DNA from: Bacillota bacterium
Lineage (GTDB): Bacteria; Bacillota; Clostridia; Oscillospirales; Acutalibacteraceae
Assembly: GCA_023390175.1 (NCBI GenBank)
Contig: JAEWDK010000024.1
Coordinates: 310,001-374,000 of the forward strand
Direction: 5' to 3'
Length of the DNA: 64,000 nucleotides
The notes under the pieces were generated by a model. That model did not search any database. It worked only from the letters and a program-made list of their open reading frames with translations, and was not told the DNA's origin. Both the position numbers and the translations under genes were made by a program. Positions 28,469 to 36,773 of the stretch are shown one piece after another. How positions within the stretch are numbered: position 1 is the first letter of the stretch; each line of letters begins with the position of its first letter.

Positions 28469-29197
28469 TCAGCTTACACGCTCCAAATCTTTTTTCAGCC
28501 TTTCAATAATTCGTTTTTCCAGGCGTGATATGTAGGATTGGGAAATTCCGAGCGTATCGGCCACCTCTTTCTGTGTGTGCTCTTTTGTGTTGTTCAGCCC
28601 GAACCGAAGCTGCATAATTTCCCGCTCACGCGGCGCAAGATGCGAAACCGCGTTGCGCAGCAGATCACGCTCCACTTCCTGCTCAATGTCGTGGTTTACG
28701 GTGTCCTGCTCACTTCCCAAGATATCGGAAAGCAAAAGCTCGTTGCCGTCCCAGTCCACGTTAAGCGGGTCGTCAATGGAAATTTCATTTTTCAGCTGTG
28801 AGCTTTTCCGCAGATACATCAGTATCTCGTTTTCAATGCAGCGGGAAGCGTAGGTTGCCAGCTTGATGTTTCGCTCCGGGCAAAAGGTGTTTACTGCTTT
28901 GATCAGTCCGATTGTGCCGATGGAAATTAAATCTTCCACCCCGGCACTGCTGGATTCGAACTTCTTGGCAATATAGACGACAAGCCGAAGATTGTGGGTA
29001 ATGAGCGGCTCCCTGGCATTCGGAACATCGTTCATGATGTTCTGCATCACCTTCTCTTCTTCGGGCTTTGTCAGCGGCGGCGGGAGGGTTTCGGGCCCGT
29101 TAATGTAGTGAACCTCCCCGTTCAGGCCAAGTCGCAGCCACATTAATGACAGCTTATTTCTGATTTCCCTTATCAGTTTATTCATTCCCATTTTCAC
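28469..29197 (-). CDS. sigE: RNA polymerase sporulation sigma factor SigE (pro-form)
   Basis: Mother-cell sigma factor made as an inactive precursor. An N-terminal pro-region of about 25-30 residues ([18 protein letters not shown]) precedes region 2 ([38 protein letters not shown]) and region 4 ([21 protein letters not shown]). SpoIIGA, encoded just upstream, is the known activating protease. Start GTG 29197 is 5 bases after AAAGGG; ATG 29191 is an in-frame alternative. 242 residues. Confidence 0.96.
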   Translation of the reverse strand: MKMGMNKLIREIRNKLSLMWLRLGLNGEVHYINGPETLPPPLTKPEEEKVMQNIMNDVPNAREPLITHNLRLVVYIAKKFESSSAGVEDLISIGTIGLIKAVNTFCPERNIKLATYASRCIENEILMYLRKSSQLKNEISIDDPLNVDWDGNELLLSDILGSEQDTVNHDIEQEVERDLLRNAVSHLAPREREIMQLRFGLNNTKEHTQKEVADTLGISQSYISRLEKRIIERLKKDLERVS

Positions 29198-29255
29198 ACT
29201 TTCCCTTTTGCCGCTGCCGCCGCGGCTTGATAAACGCGTCTGCCTACGGCCAAAT

Positions 29256-30080
29256 TTAGGCTGACGTTTTTTGCAACAAATCCGGGTTTAACAGTGCGCT
29301 GAACTCGCCCAACTTTACTTTGGTAACCGCCACATAGACATTATGTATTTCAATCTGTTTCTTTCTGCACACAATTGTCAGCAGATCGGGTTTAAACGCA
29401 GGAAGCAGACCCCCGCCCGAAACTGCCTGAAACGGAATCAGCCGGATTTTCCCGCTGTCCTCCGGCGGAACAATCGAAGCAATACTTTCTTCATACACAA
29501 CTGCAACAGGATAATTTGAGAATGGCTCGGTCAATGAATTTCCGGTATCCACTTTTGCAAAACAGGAGCAGGATTTCCCGTTATAATCAATCTTAATTTT
29601 ACATAAAATTTGGTCCGAAGCCTGCTGCCCGGTCAGCCGGTTAATCAGCCGGATAATCAGGTAGCACATTACGGTCAGAACAATCAATAAAAACGGGGAA
29701 ATATTAAAATAAACAATAGAATTTTTAATAATCAAACCCTGCGGCGCAATAAAGTACCACAACGCGAGCATGAATCCGGCGAAAGCAAAGCTCATAATAT
29801 AAAACGACGCCAGTTCCCGTAAAAGCTGTTTCAATCCGTTGAACGGATACGCCGCAAGTACAATGGTCGCCGCCATGACAAGCTTCATAAAAAAGGACAG
29901 AAACAAATTGATTTCCGGCAAAAGTATGGTAAGGGAATATGCTGCGCCCAGTGCCGACGCCGCCAGAAGCCTTGGCCGCTTTATAGGCAGGGATAAAAAT
30001 TTTGAAACAGCCAGAAGCAGAAAATAGTTGATAAAAAGATTTACTCCCACCAAAACATCGATGTAAACGGTCTGTTTCAA
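29256..30080 (-). CDS. spoIIGA: Sigma-E processing peptidase SpoIIGA
   Basis: Aspartic protease that cleaves pro-SigE. The N-terminal half has about five membrane segments. The C-terminal half carries the catalytic motif [15 protein letters not shown] with DTGNS. Start TTG 30080 is 7 bases after GGGGAGG and gives [15 protein letters not shown]; the longer frame to 30110 runs through the ribosome site. 274 residues. Followed by sigE after 58 bases, the standard pair. Confidence 0.94.
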   Translation of the reverse strand: MKQTVYIDVLVGVNLFINYFLLLAVSKFLSLPIKRPRLLAASALGAAYSLTILLPEINLFLSFFMKLVMAATIVLAAYPFNGLKQLLRELASFYIMSFAFAGFMLALWYFIAPQGLIIKNSIVYFNISPFLLIVLTVMCYLIIRLINRLTGQQASDQILCKIKIDYNGKSCSCFAKVDTGNSLTEPFSNYPVAVVYEESIASIVPPEDSGKIRLIPFQAVSGGGLLPAFKPDLLTIVCRKKQIEIHNVYVAVTKVKLGEFSALLNPDLLQKTSA

Positions 30081-30109
30081 GGGCCATCCTCCCCTTCGCT
30101 TTACAATCA

Positions 30110-30142
30110 ATTATACTGAAGGGAATTAAAACATTGTGTCAT
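30110..30142 (-). promoter_or_regulatory. Candidate spoIIG promoter with a long spacer
   Basis: Minus strand ATGACA (30142-30137), 21 bases, TATAAT (30115-30110), about 30 bases before the TTG. In Bacillus the spoIIG promoter has a 22-base spacer and is activated by Spo0A. A loose 0A-box-like TTGTCTGA lies upstream, but no exact TGTCGAA. Confidence 0.4.
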
Positions 30143-30181
30143 AAATTGTATCCGTAATGAAAAACTCAGACAACGCCATAT

Positions 30182-30228
30182 CATAAAATCAGCGCCGGTT
30201 TCTTTTGGAACCGGCGCTGATTTTATGA
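30182..30228 (-). terminator. Terminator after the coat protein pair
   Basis: A perfect 19-bp stem, CATAAAATCAGCGCCGGTT with its complement, over an 8-base loop. It directly follows the CotF-like gene and isolates it from spoIIGA. Confidence 0.85.
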
Positions 30229-30232
30229 ATTT

Positions 30233-30505
30233 TTATTTCTGCTGACTCATATTTTGGAATTTTTGTTTGGCCTGCTGAATTTTCTGCTGCTCCGCGGCCG
30301 TAGTCGGGTACCATCCGCGTTTACTCATTTCATCAAATACTTCTGCCTGAATCTGATGCTCTTCCGTAAGAATTCTCATGAATTCGTTGCGGATGGTCGG
30401 CGTTGCACACTCATTTGCAAAAGTATTGTACGTATCCGTAATAAAGTTTTGGGAAGAAAGTACGTCGTCAAAAAGCTCTTTTTCCTGCATTTGTCCGTTG
30501 TTCAT
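30233..30505 (-). CDS. CotF-like spore coat protein
   Basis: Small ferritin-like helical protein (90 residues) of the Coat_F type: LFDDVLSSQNFITDTYNTFANECATP and ILTEEHQIQAEVFDEMSKRGWYP are typical. The tail is Gln/Lys-rich. Probably a coat component deposited by the mother cell. Paired with the small gene upstream; a SigE-like promoter precedes the pair. Confidence 0.85.
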   Translation of the reverse strand: MNNGQMQEKELFDDVLSSQNFITDTYNTFANECATPTIRNEFMRILTEEHQIQAEVFDEMSKRGWYPTTAAEQQKIQQAKQKFQNMSQQK

Positions 30506-30517
30506 TTTTATTTCTCC

Positions 30518-30700
30518 TTAGTTTAAAAAGCTTAAAAGCTGATCATAATGAGTTTGATGCTTACACGCAATGTTTTCACATTTCTGCTTTAATGCCGGAT
30601 CTGTGCACATCTGTGAATATGCTCTGATCTTCGTGACAAGAAGCTTTTCCCCGCTGAGCTGATCCTCAATTGCCGTTAGTTCTTTTTCAGTTAATGCCAA
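30518..30700 (-). CDS. Small hypothetical protein, partner of the coat protein
   Basis: A 60-residue, probably all-helical protein (ALTEKELTAIEDQLSGEKLL, ending DQLLSFLN) with Cys and His residues near CTDPALKQKCENIACKHQTH. Small genes of this kind often precede CotF-like genes in Clostridia; I do not recognise a function. Start TTG 30700 has AGGAG 8 bases upstream; the GTG at 30709 overlaps that site and is unlikely. Confidence 0.7.
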   Translation of the reverse strand: MALTEKELTAIEDQLSGEKLLVTKIRAYSQMCTDPALKQKCENIACKHQTHYDQLLSFLN

Positions 30701-30732
30701 TTTGAACACTCCTTTATTAGTTTAATATCTTT

Positions 30733-30760
30733 ATTGTTTTACATTGCTTATGAAATATAC
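30733..30760 (-). promoter_or_regulatory. SigE-like promoter of the coat pair
   Basis: Minus strand GTATATT, 13 bases, AAAACAAT, compared with the SigE pattern kmATATT-N13to15-CATACAAT; 6 of 8 match in the -10. Position is right for the coat genes. Confidence 0.35.
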
Positions 30761-30787
30761 GTTTATTCTAATAATTCCAGGCATCCT

Positions 30788-31159
30788 CTATGTAGCCTCT
30801 CGCTCTTCTTCTTCCTGTTCAAGACCAAAGCTGATAGACAAAGCCTGATCAACCTGCAGCATAGACGTATTATCAAGGCGCCCCATACGTTCCTTTAGCC
30901 TGTGTTTGTCAATTGTGCGAACCTGTTCAAGCAAAACGACAGAGTCCTTTGCAAGACCTGTGGTTTGTGCATTCAGCATAATATGAGTGGGCAGGTTCGC
31001 CTTTGCCCTCTGACTTGTAATGGCCGCCGCAATTACGGTTGGGCTGAAACGGTTTCCGACATTATTTTGAACAATTAATACAGGCCGCACTCCACCCTGT
31101 TCAGAACCGACCACCGGACTAAGGTCGGCATAATAAATATCTCCTCTTCTAATGTTCAC
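30788..31159 (-). CDS. MazF/NdoA (PemK-type) endoribonuclease
   Basis: Sequence-specific mRNA-cutting toxin family. [32 protein letters not shown] and the later [23 protein letters not shown] are close to Bacillus NdoA. Start GTG 31159 is placed 10 bases after GGAG; TTG 31177 upstream lacks a ribosome site. About 123 residues with an acidic Glu-rich tail. In Bacillus ndoA is preceded by its antitoxin gene and alr, following acpS and a lipoprotein gene. Here acpS, nnr and the lipoprotein are in place but alr and the antitoxin are missing. Confidence 0.92.
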   Translation of the reverse strand: MNIRRGDIYYADLSPVVGSEQGGVRPVLIVQNNVGNRFSPTVIAAAITSQRAKANLPTHIMLNAQTTGLAKDSVVLLEQVRTIDKHRLKERMGRLDNTSMLQVDQALSISFGLEQEEEEREAT

Positions 31160-31284
31160 GTTTTTCACGCTCCGCAAAATTTATTCTATTGAACCTGCGA
31201 ATATTGTTGGCATTCTCTTATGGATTTATTCGCCTGCAGTCCCTAACACATAATATTATTTGGAAGCTGGGGTTGACATAAAAT

Positions 31285-31321
31285 TAAATTGAAAAATGGC
31301 CGTAACATTCGTTACGGCCAT
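31285..31321 (-). terminator. Terminator after the lipoprotein gene
   Basis: ATGGCCGTAAC, loop of 4, GTTACGGCCAT, then TTTTT on the minus strand. It separates the lipoprotein operon from mazF. Confidence 0.88.
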
Positions 31322-31345
31322 AGTAAAAATTGATTTTATTCTGTT

Positions 31346-31852
31346 TTAAGCTCCCAATTCACTGTAATCGTATAAACTCGCGGTAATACCGTACTTGGGA
31401 ATATCAATTTTTTGAATTTCGCCTGAAGCTTCATCGACAGTGACGGTAAAGTCAAAGCCGGATGCACTGCCCGAAAACTCACTGCCGTGCGTTTTGGTAA
31501 GTGCCCCGCTTTTTTCAGCGCAGTCAACTGTTTGCTGCAAAACAGAAGCAAATGAGGTTTTTGGAAGAACGCATTCCTCGCTTTTCGCGGTCATGCCCCC
31601 GTAGGAGATAGTAAAGTCTTCCCCGCTCCAAAAGTAAGTCAGCCCGCTCAAGTCCCCGGTTAACAGCCGAACCGTCGCAATTCCGGGCGCCGCCCGGCTG
31701 AACGTACAGGTTACCTTTTGCCCGTTACAGGTAAGGTCGGCTTTGCATTGAAAGGAAAAATCGATATCTTCCGCTTTCAGTTCAGGCTTTGCACAGCCGG
31801 AAAATAAAAGCAGAAACAGGACGGAAAATAATAAGGAAAGGATTCGGCGCAT
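31346..31852 (-). CDS. Lipoprotein, possibly GerS/LolA-like
   Basis: Signal peptide with lipobox: RRILSLLFSVLFLLLFSG then Cys at about residue 20, so a membrane-anchored lipoprotein. The rest (about 148 residues) alternates short beta-like segments such as LSGLTYFWSGEDFTISYGGM, which resembles GerS-type lipoproteins found next to alr in Clostridia. Four further cysteines are present. Start ATG 31852 has AGGGAG about 10 bases upstream. Last gene after nnr, 58 bases apart. The GerS link is inference. Confidence 0.7.
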   Translation of the reverse strand: MRRILSLLFSVLFLLLFSGCAKPELKAEDIDFSFQCKADLTCNGQKVTCTFSRAAPGIATVRLLTGDLSGLTYFWSGEDFTISYGGMTAKSEECVLPKTSFASVLQQTVDCAEKSGALTKTHGSEFSGSASGFDFTVTVDEASGEIQKIDIPKYGITASLYDYSELGA

Positions 31853-31910
31853 ACAGTACCAACTCCCTGCGTACAAAATACCGAACGCCGAAGCGTTACG
31901 CGCACCTGCT

Positions 31911-33446
31911 TTACCGCTCGATTTCCAAAAACAGCTTTGGAAGCATGTCGATTATGTCAGTCGGCAGCATGGCGCACTGGGAAAACTCTTTCGCACAGCG
32001 GTCGCCCGCCGCGCCGTGAAGATACACAGCCCCAGCTGCGGCTTTCGCCGGTTCAGCACCCTGTGCAGTGAAAGACGCAATCATTCCGGCAAGAACATCG
32101 CCGCTGCCGCCCTTTGCCATGCCGGCGTTGCCGGTCATATTAAGATGAACTTTTCCGTTTGGCTCTGCAATTACAGTCCCAGCGCCCTTCAGTACCAAAA
32201 TCACATTGTGCTCCATCGCAAAGTGCCGGGCATACAACACCCTGTGTGCCTGAACATCCTGCACTGATGTTTTCATAAGGCGGGCCATTTCGCCCGGGTG
32301 CGGCGTCAAAACGACCGGGACACGGACTGTTTCCAATCTATTTATATGCTCCGCAAGGATGTTTATGCCATCCGCGTCAATAATTAACGGAACCCGTGCA
32401 TTGGAAAGAATACTGCATACCATGGCAGAGGCGGTTTCGTTTTTGCCAAGGCCGCAGCCGACAAGGCACGCGCTTGCCTGGGAAAGCGCTGTAAAAAGGG
32501 CCGCCTGCGCAGCCGGAGCCAATTCCCCGCTTTGACAGAAATCAAGCAGGGTGAAAACAGGTTCCACCGCGTGCGAGGCAACAATTCCGTAGATGGAACG
32601 GGGAAGCGCAACATGGACAATTCCAGCTCCGCACCGTGCCGCAGCCTTCGCACTCATTACAGCGGCGCCGGCCATCCCCTCGCTGCCGCAAACGCAAAGC
32701 AGCCTGCCGTAATCACCTTTGTTGCTTTCCGGATTCCTTGGTTTGAGCAGGGCTTTGGCTTCGTCCGGTTCGGTTACCTCAATATCGGATTCCTGTGCGG
32801 AAATCAATTTGGAATCAATTCCAATCGGCACTACTACAACCTGCCCGCAAAAGCCTTGCGCCGGCTGAAGGACATGTCCGTTTTTTAAAGTTGAAAACGA
32901 AATGGTGTAATCCGCTTCCATGCAGGCTCCCTCCACCGCGCCGGTATCGCAGCCCGCGCCGCTGGGCATATCAAGGGAAACCAGCACAGCCGGGGATTGT
33001 TTCACCGCGCTGAAAAGCGGGAAAAGGTTCTGTGGTGCGGTGCCGTGGAACCCGGTTCCGTAGACCGCATCAATAATATAATCCGCGGTGCTGAGCATGG
33101 AATGAATCATTTGCGTATCTTCATCATAACTTACAACTTTCACCGAAGCACTGTGCAGCCGGGAATACATGGCTTTCGAGATTTCGGTTGCGGGAAGCCC
33201 CTCCACGAGCACGGCAACGACCAGCGCGCCCAGCCCCGAAAGATAGCGAGCGGCAACATATCCGTCCCCGCCGTTATTCCCCTTGCCGCAGAGCACAACC
33301 ACGTGCTTTTGGGCAAGACTGAATTTCCTGCTTAAAAAACGCACGGCGGAAGCCCCGGCGTTTTCCATCAGCTGCAAATACCCGGTTCCGGCTTCCACCG
33401 CACTTTTTTCAAGCGCCTTTGACTGCGCGCTATTCAGCACTTTCAT
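31911..33446 (-). CDS. nnr: Bifunctional NAD(P)H-hydrate epimerase / ADP-dependent dehydratase
   Basis: Repairs hydrated NAD(P)H. The N-terminal half (1-210) is the YjeF_N epimerase (CGKGNNGGDGYVAARYL). The C-terminal half (about 225-511) is the ribokinase-like dehydratase with the signature GMAKGGSGDVLAGMIASF. 511 residues. Start ATG 33446 follows AGGAGG and overlaps the acpS stop by 4 bases. Upstream in-frame codons lie inside acpS and are not part of the protein. Confidence 0.95.
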   Translation of the reverse strand: MKVLNSAQSKALEKSAVEAGTGYLQLMENAGASAVRFLSRKFSLAQKHVVVLCGKGNNGGDGYVAARYLSGLGALVVAVLVEGLPATEISKAMYSRLHSASVKVVSYDEDTQMIHSMLSTADYIIDAVYGTGFHGTAPQNLFPLFSAVKQSPAVLVSLDMPSGAGCDTGAVEGACMEADYTISFSTLKNGHVLQPAQGFCGQVVVVPIGIDSKLISAQESDIEVTEPDEAKALLKPRNPESNKGDYGRLLCVCGSEGMAGAAVMSAKAAARCGAGIVHVALPRSIYGIVASHAVEPVFTLLDFCQSGELAPAAQAALFTALSQASACLVGCGLGKNETASAMVCSILSNARVPLIIDADGINILAEHINRLETVRVPVVLTPHPGEMARLMKTSVQDVQAHRVLYARHFAMEHNVILVLKGAGTVIAEPNGKVHLNMTGNAGMAKGGSGDVLAGMIASFTAQGAEPAKAAAGAVYLHGAAGDRCAKEFSQCAMLPTDIIDMLPKLFLEIER

Positions 33447-33814
33447 GATTCCGCCTCCTGACCGACTACAACAGCCGCCGCATAATTCCGGGTATGGGTT
33501 ACACTGACTGAAAATTCCCAATTGTGCTCCTGAGCAATTTTAAGCGCCCGGCCGCTCAGGTTCAGGCTCGGTTTGCCGTCTTCACCGCGAAGAAGCTCTA
33601 CCTCCGCCAATGCAAAGCCGCGCAGCCCCGTACCGATCGCTTTGGAAAATGCTTCCTTTGCGCTGAAGCTTGCTGCCACGCTTTGAACAGGAAATCCGCG
33701 CATTTCAAGCTGAGAGTACTCGGCAGCACCGAGCACTCTGCGGCAAAAGCGCGGATTCTTCATTGAATTTTTTATTTTTTCGATTTCGACTAAATCAATT
33801 CCGACCAAAAGCAT
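33443..33814 (-). CDS. acpS: Holo-[acyl-carrier-protein] synthase
   Basis: Transfers phosphopantetheine from CoA to acyl carrier protein. LLVGIDLVEIEKIKNSM with the metal-binding Asp, and SFSAKEAFSKAIGTG with the catalytic Glu-Lys, are both intact. About 123 residues. I use ATG 33814; the frame is open upstream to 33943, but that stretch lies inside the DUF6106-like gene. The two genes overlap by 20 bases. Confidence 0.95.
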   Translation of the reverse strand: MLLVGIDLVEIEKIKNSMKNPRFCRRVLGAAEYSQLEMRGFPVQSVAASFSAKEAFSKAIGTGLRGFALAEVELLRGEDGKPSLNLSGRALKIAQEHNWEFSVSVTHTRNYAAAVVVGQEAES

Positions 33815-34307
33815 TGATTGATACCTGCCTTGCAAGAAAAGGTTTGATTGCGGCGAGTACTTTTTCATTTGGACTGAACACAACCAAAACGGAACCCTTT
33901 TGCGGATGACTCCCTGTAAAATACCAAGCGTCCTTCCCGTCATCGGTTACGGAAACGGTAAGGCGGGCAGCATAATTTTTGGCGCTGTGCTCAGCGGGAT
34001 TATACTTTCCCATCGCGTCAATATTATGGGTATCCATAGAAATAACCCGTTTTCTGCTGCGGCGATTGATAATTTTGTCAATCGTAATATCGCCGTTGGT
34101 AACACTGTACTCATATTCAAGATTCCGGGACGAAATCAGGTAATACGCGCCCACACAAACCGCCGCTAATACAATCACCGATAAAGAAGGGATAAAAAGC
34201 ATGCTTGCAAAAATAAGGACACAGCCAACCAAAATCAAGCCGAAAAAAACAAGAAAATCTTTTGTGCCAAACTTTTTCTTAATTATTTGCTCAACAAATA
34301 TATCCAT
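33795..34307 (-). CDS. DUF6106-like membrane protein
   Basis: 170-residue protein of unknown function. Starts MDIFVEQIIKKKFGTKDFLVFF, then two membrane segments (about 20-60), then a soluble domain with EYSVTNGDITIDKIINRRSRKRV, resembling a PH-like fold. I recall this family as DUF6106, common in Clostridia. ATG 34307 follows GGGAGG. First gene of the acpS-nnr-lipoprotein operon. Confidence 0.75.
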   Translation of the reverse strand: MDIFVEQIIKKKFGTKDFLVFFGLILVGCVLIFASMLFIPSLSVIVLAAVCVGAYYLISSRNLEYEYSVTNGDITIDKIINRRSRKRVISMDTHNIDAMGKYNPAEHSAKNYAARLTVSVTDDGKDAWYFTGSHPQKGSVLVVFSPNEKVLAAIKPFLARQVSINAFGRN

Positions 34308-34340
34308 ATTTATCCTCCCGTATGTCAAAAGTTCCTAAAT

Positions 34341-34369
34341 ATTGTATCATATCGGGAATTACTTTACAA
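34341..34369 (-). promoter_or_regulatory. Promoter of the DUF6106-acpS-nnr operon
   Basis: Minus strand TTGTAA, 17 bases, TACAAT with an upstream TG at the extended -10. It ends 34 bases before the ATG. Confidence 0.75.
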
Positions 34370-34409
34370 CTGCTATTCGAAATGGATGTAAAAACATTAT
34401 GGCACACTC

Positions 34410-36743
34410 TTATATTCCCCAAATTTCCGATGCATATTGCTGAATGGTTCTGTCACTGGAGAATTTGCCCGCGTTGGCCGTATTTAGGAAGCATTTTTGC
34501 GTAAACCCGAAGCGGTCGCCGTAATCGGCGTTGGCTTTCAGCCTTGCATCGCAATAAGAAAGAAAATCGTGGAGCAGATAATAGTGATCCGCCTTGTGCC
34601 AGCTTGCACCGACCAGGATTGAATCATACAGCTCGCGGAACATCCCGGTGCCTCCGTCGTCGAACATGCCGTTGATTAAAGTATCAACAACCGCTTTAAT
34701 CCTTGGATTCTTCTCATAAATTTCCTTTGGATTATAGGAATCCGCTATCGCTTCAATTTCTTCCACGCGCGCTCCGAAAATATAGTTGTTCTCCGCCCCG
34801 GCCTGCTCAACAATTTCCACATTGGCGCCGTCATAGGTTCCCAGCGTAACCGCGCCGTTCAGCATAAACTTCATGTTGCTTGTGCCCGAAGCCTCGGTGC
34901 CGGCGGTTGAAATCTGTTCGGAAATATCCGCGGCGGGCATGATTTTTTCCGCGTAGGATACATTGTAGTTTGACACGAACACAACCTTCATCTTCTCATT
35001 GACTGCCGGGTCCTGATTGATTCTGTCTGCGATTTCATTGATAAACTTAATAATTCCCTTTGCCCTGTAATAGCCCGGCGCGGCCTTCGCACCGAACAAA
35101 AAAGCGGTTGGGTGAAAGTCGCGGATTCTTCCGTCCTTCAGGCCAAAATAAATATCCAAAATAGAAAACGCGTTCAGAAGCTGGCGTTTGTACTCGTGAA
35201 GCCGCTTGACCTGAACATCGAAAATAAAGTCCGGGTTAAGCTGAACCCCGTCGCGCCTTTTAATGTACTCTGCAAGCTGCTGCTTTTTAATGTGCTTAAT
35301 TTTTTCAAACTGGGCAATTACATCGGGATTATCCTTGTACTGCTCCAAATTTTTAAGCTTATCCAAATCAGTCACCCAAGCGCTGCCGATTTTATCCGTG
35401 ATAAAGCCTGAAAGCTCCATGTTGGAAAGGGCAAGCCAGCGGCGCTGTGTAATGCCATTGGTTTTATTGTTAAAACGGTTCGGATAAATTTCATACCACT
35501 CTTTCAGCACGGTACTTTTTAAAAGATCGGTATGAATCTGCGCAACCCCGTTGGTGGAATGTGTGGCGAAAACAGCCAGACGCGCCATGTGTATTTTACT
35601 GCTGTCGTCAACAATCATGTATTTTTTCTGTGCGTCCCCGGTAATGCCCATGGCAGCAAGCTCTTTTTGCAGCGCTTTGTTCATCATGACGATAAAGCGG
35701 TACACATTCGGAAGCACTGATTTAAACAGCTTTACATCCCACTTTTCCAGCGCCTCTGCCATAATGGTATGATTTGTGTAGGCGAAAGTTTGCTTTGCAA
35801 GCTTAAGTGCCCTGCTGAAAGAAACGCCTTCATCGGCAAGCAAACGAATAAATTCCGGAATGGAAACCACCGGATGGGTATCGTTCAGCTGAACCGCGTA
35901 TTCGTTCCCAAAATGAGAAAAATCGCTACCGTATTTCACCTTATAAGTTCGAATCATGTCCTGCAGCGATGCACTCGAGAAAAAGTATTGTTGTTTTAGT
36001 CTGAGCTTTTTGCCTTTGTCCGACTCATCGTTCGGGTACAGCACGCTGGAAATGGCTTCGGCGTCATCCCTTTCCCGAACCGCCTGTTCAAATTTCTGAT
36101 CGTTAAAAAGCTGGAAGTCAAATTCGTGAACCGGCTCTGCCTGCCACAGGCGAAGCGTATTGATCGTTTTGGCCCCGTAACCGATGACCGGCATGTCGTA
36201 AGGTACGGCAAATACGGTCTGATCCTTGAACTTCACCTCGACCTTTTTCTCTTCCCTGCGAACGGACCACGGGTCGCCGAAGCGCTGCCAATTATCATCC
36301 GTCTCTTTTTGGAACCCATTTTCAAAATACTGCTTGAACAGTCCATATTTATAGCGGATTCCATAGCCGTTCAGCGCAAATCCCTGCGTTGCGGCAGAAT
36401 CCAAAAAGCAGGCCGCAAGACGACCAAGACCGCCGTTTCCGAGCGCCGCATCTTCGATTTCTTCAAAAATATTAAGGTCAATATTATTTTCATTAAAAAG
36501 CTCGGCCAGTTGGTTCAGCAAACCAAGATTCAGCAAATTGCTGTAGATTAACCTGCCGGTTAAGAACTCGGCTGAAAAATAACATGCTTTTTTCCCTGCC
36601 GAAGTCACTTCCATCTTTTCCCTTACATTTTTCATTGCCGCGCGGGACACTGCGTTGTAAAGCGTGACTGTGTCTGCATCTTTGATGCTTTTGCCGTAAT
36701 CCAATTCCAAAATACTCAAAATATCATTTTTAAATGTATTCAT
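34410..36743 (-). CDS. glgP: Glycogen/alpha-glucan phosphorylase
   Basis: Releases glucose 1-phosphate from alpha-1,4-glucans; PLP-dependent GT35 enzyme. The PLP site region EASGTSNMKFMLNGAVTLG is near residues 635-653, and DAALGNGGLGRLAACFLDS is at about 82-100. 777 residues, slightly short of the E. coli enzyme (family knowledge). ATG 36743 follows AGGAGG. Downstream of malQ by 30 bases, so one operon. Confidence 0.97.
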   Translation of the reverse strand: MNTFKNDILSILELDYGKSIKDADTVTLYNAVSRAAMKNVREKMEVTSAGKKACYFSAEFLTGRLIYSNLLNLGLLNQLAELFNENNIDLNIFEEIEDAALGNGGLGRLAACFLDSAATQGFALNGYGIRYKYGLFKQYFENGFQKETDDNWQRFGDPWSVRREEKKVEVKFKDQTVFAVPYDMPVIGYGAKTINTLRLWQAEPVHEFDFQLFNDQKFEQAVRERDDAEAISSVLYPNDESDKGKKLRLKQQYFFSSASLQDMIRTYKVKYGSDFSHFGNEYAVQLNDTHPVVSIPEFIRLLADEGVSFSRALKLAKQTFAYTNHTIMAEALEKWDVKLFKSVLPNVYRFIVMMNKALQKELAAMGITGDAQKKYMIVDDSSKIHMARLAVFATHSTNGVAQIHTDLLKSTVLKEWYEIYPNRFNNKTNGITQRRWLALSNMELSGFITDKIGSAWVTDLDKLKNLEQYKDNPDVIAQFEKIKHIKKQQLAEYIKRRDGVQLNPDFIFDVQVKRLHEYKRQLLNAFSILDIYFGLKDGRIRDFHPTAFLFGAKAAPGYYRAKGIIKFINEIADRINQDPAVNEKMKVVFVSNYNVSYAEKIMPAADISEQISTAGTEASGTSNMKFMLNGAVTLGTYDGANVEIVEQAGAENNYIFGARVEEIEAIADSYNPKEIYEKNPRIKAVVDTLINGMFDDGGTGMFRELYDSILVGASWHKADHYYLLHDFLSYCDARLKANADYGDRFGFTQKCFLNTANAGKFSSDRTIQQYASEIWGI

Positions 36744-36773
36744 TAGAATTTCCTCCTTATATTGGGCAGAAAA

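Noticed and set aside
29725..30087. Alternative ATG frame (ATGGCCCTTG...) at the spoIIGA start
   Set aside because: The ATG lies in the spacer after GGGGAGG but its frame gives no known protein, whereas the TTG frame gives SpoIIGA.
31178..31290. Possible hidden antitoxin ORF upstream of mazF
   Set aside because: All ATG frames in this gap stop within about a dozen codons.
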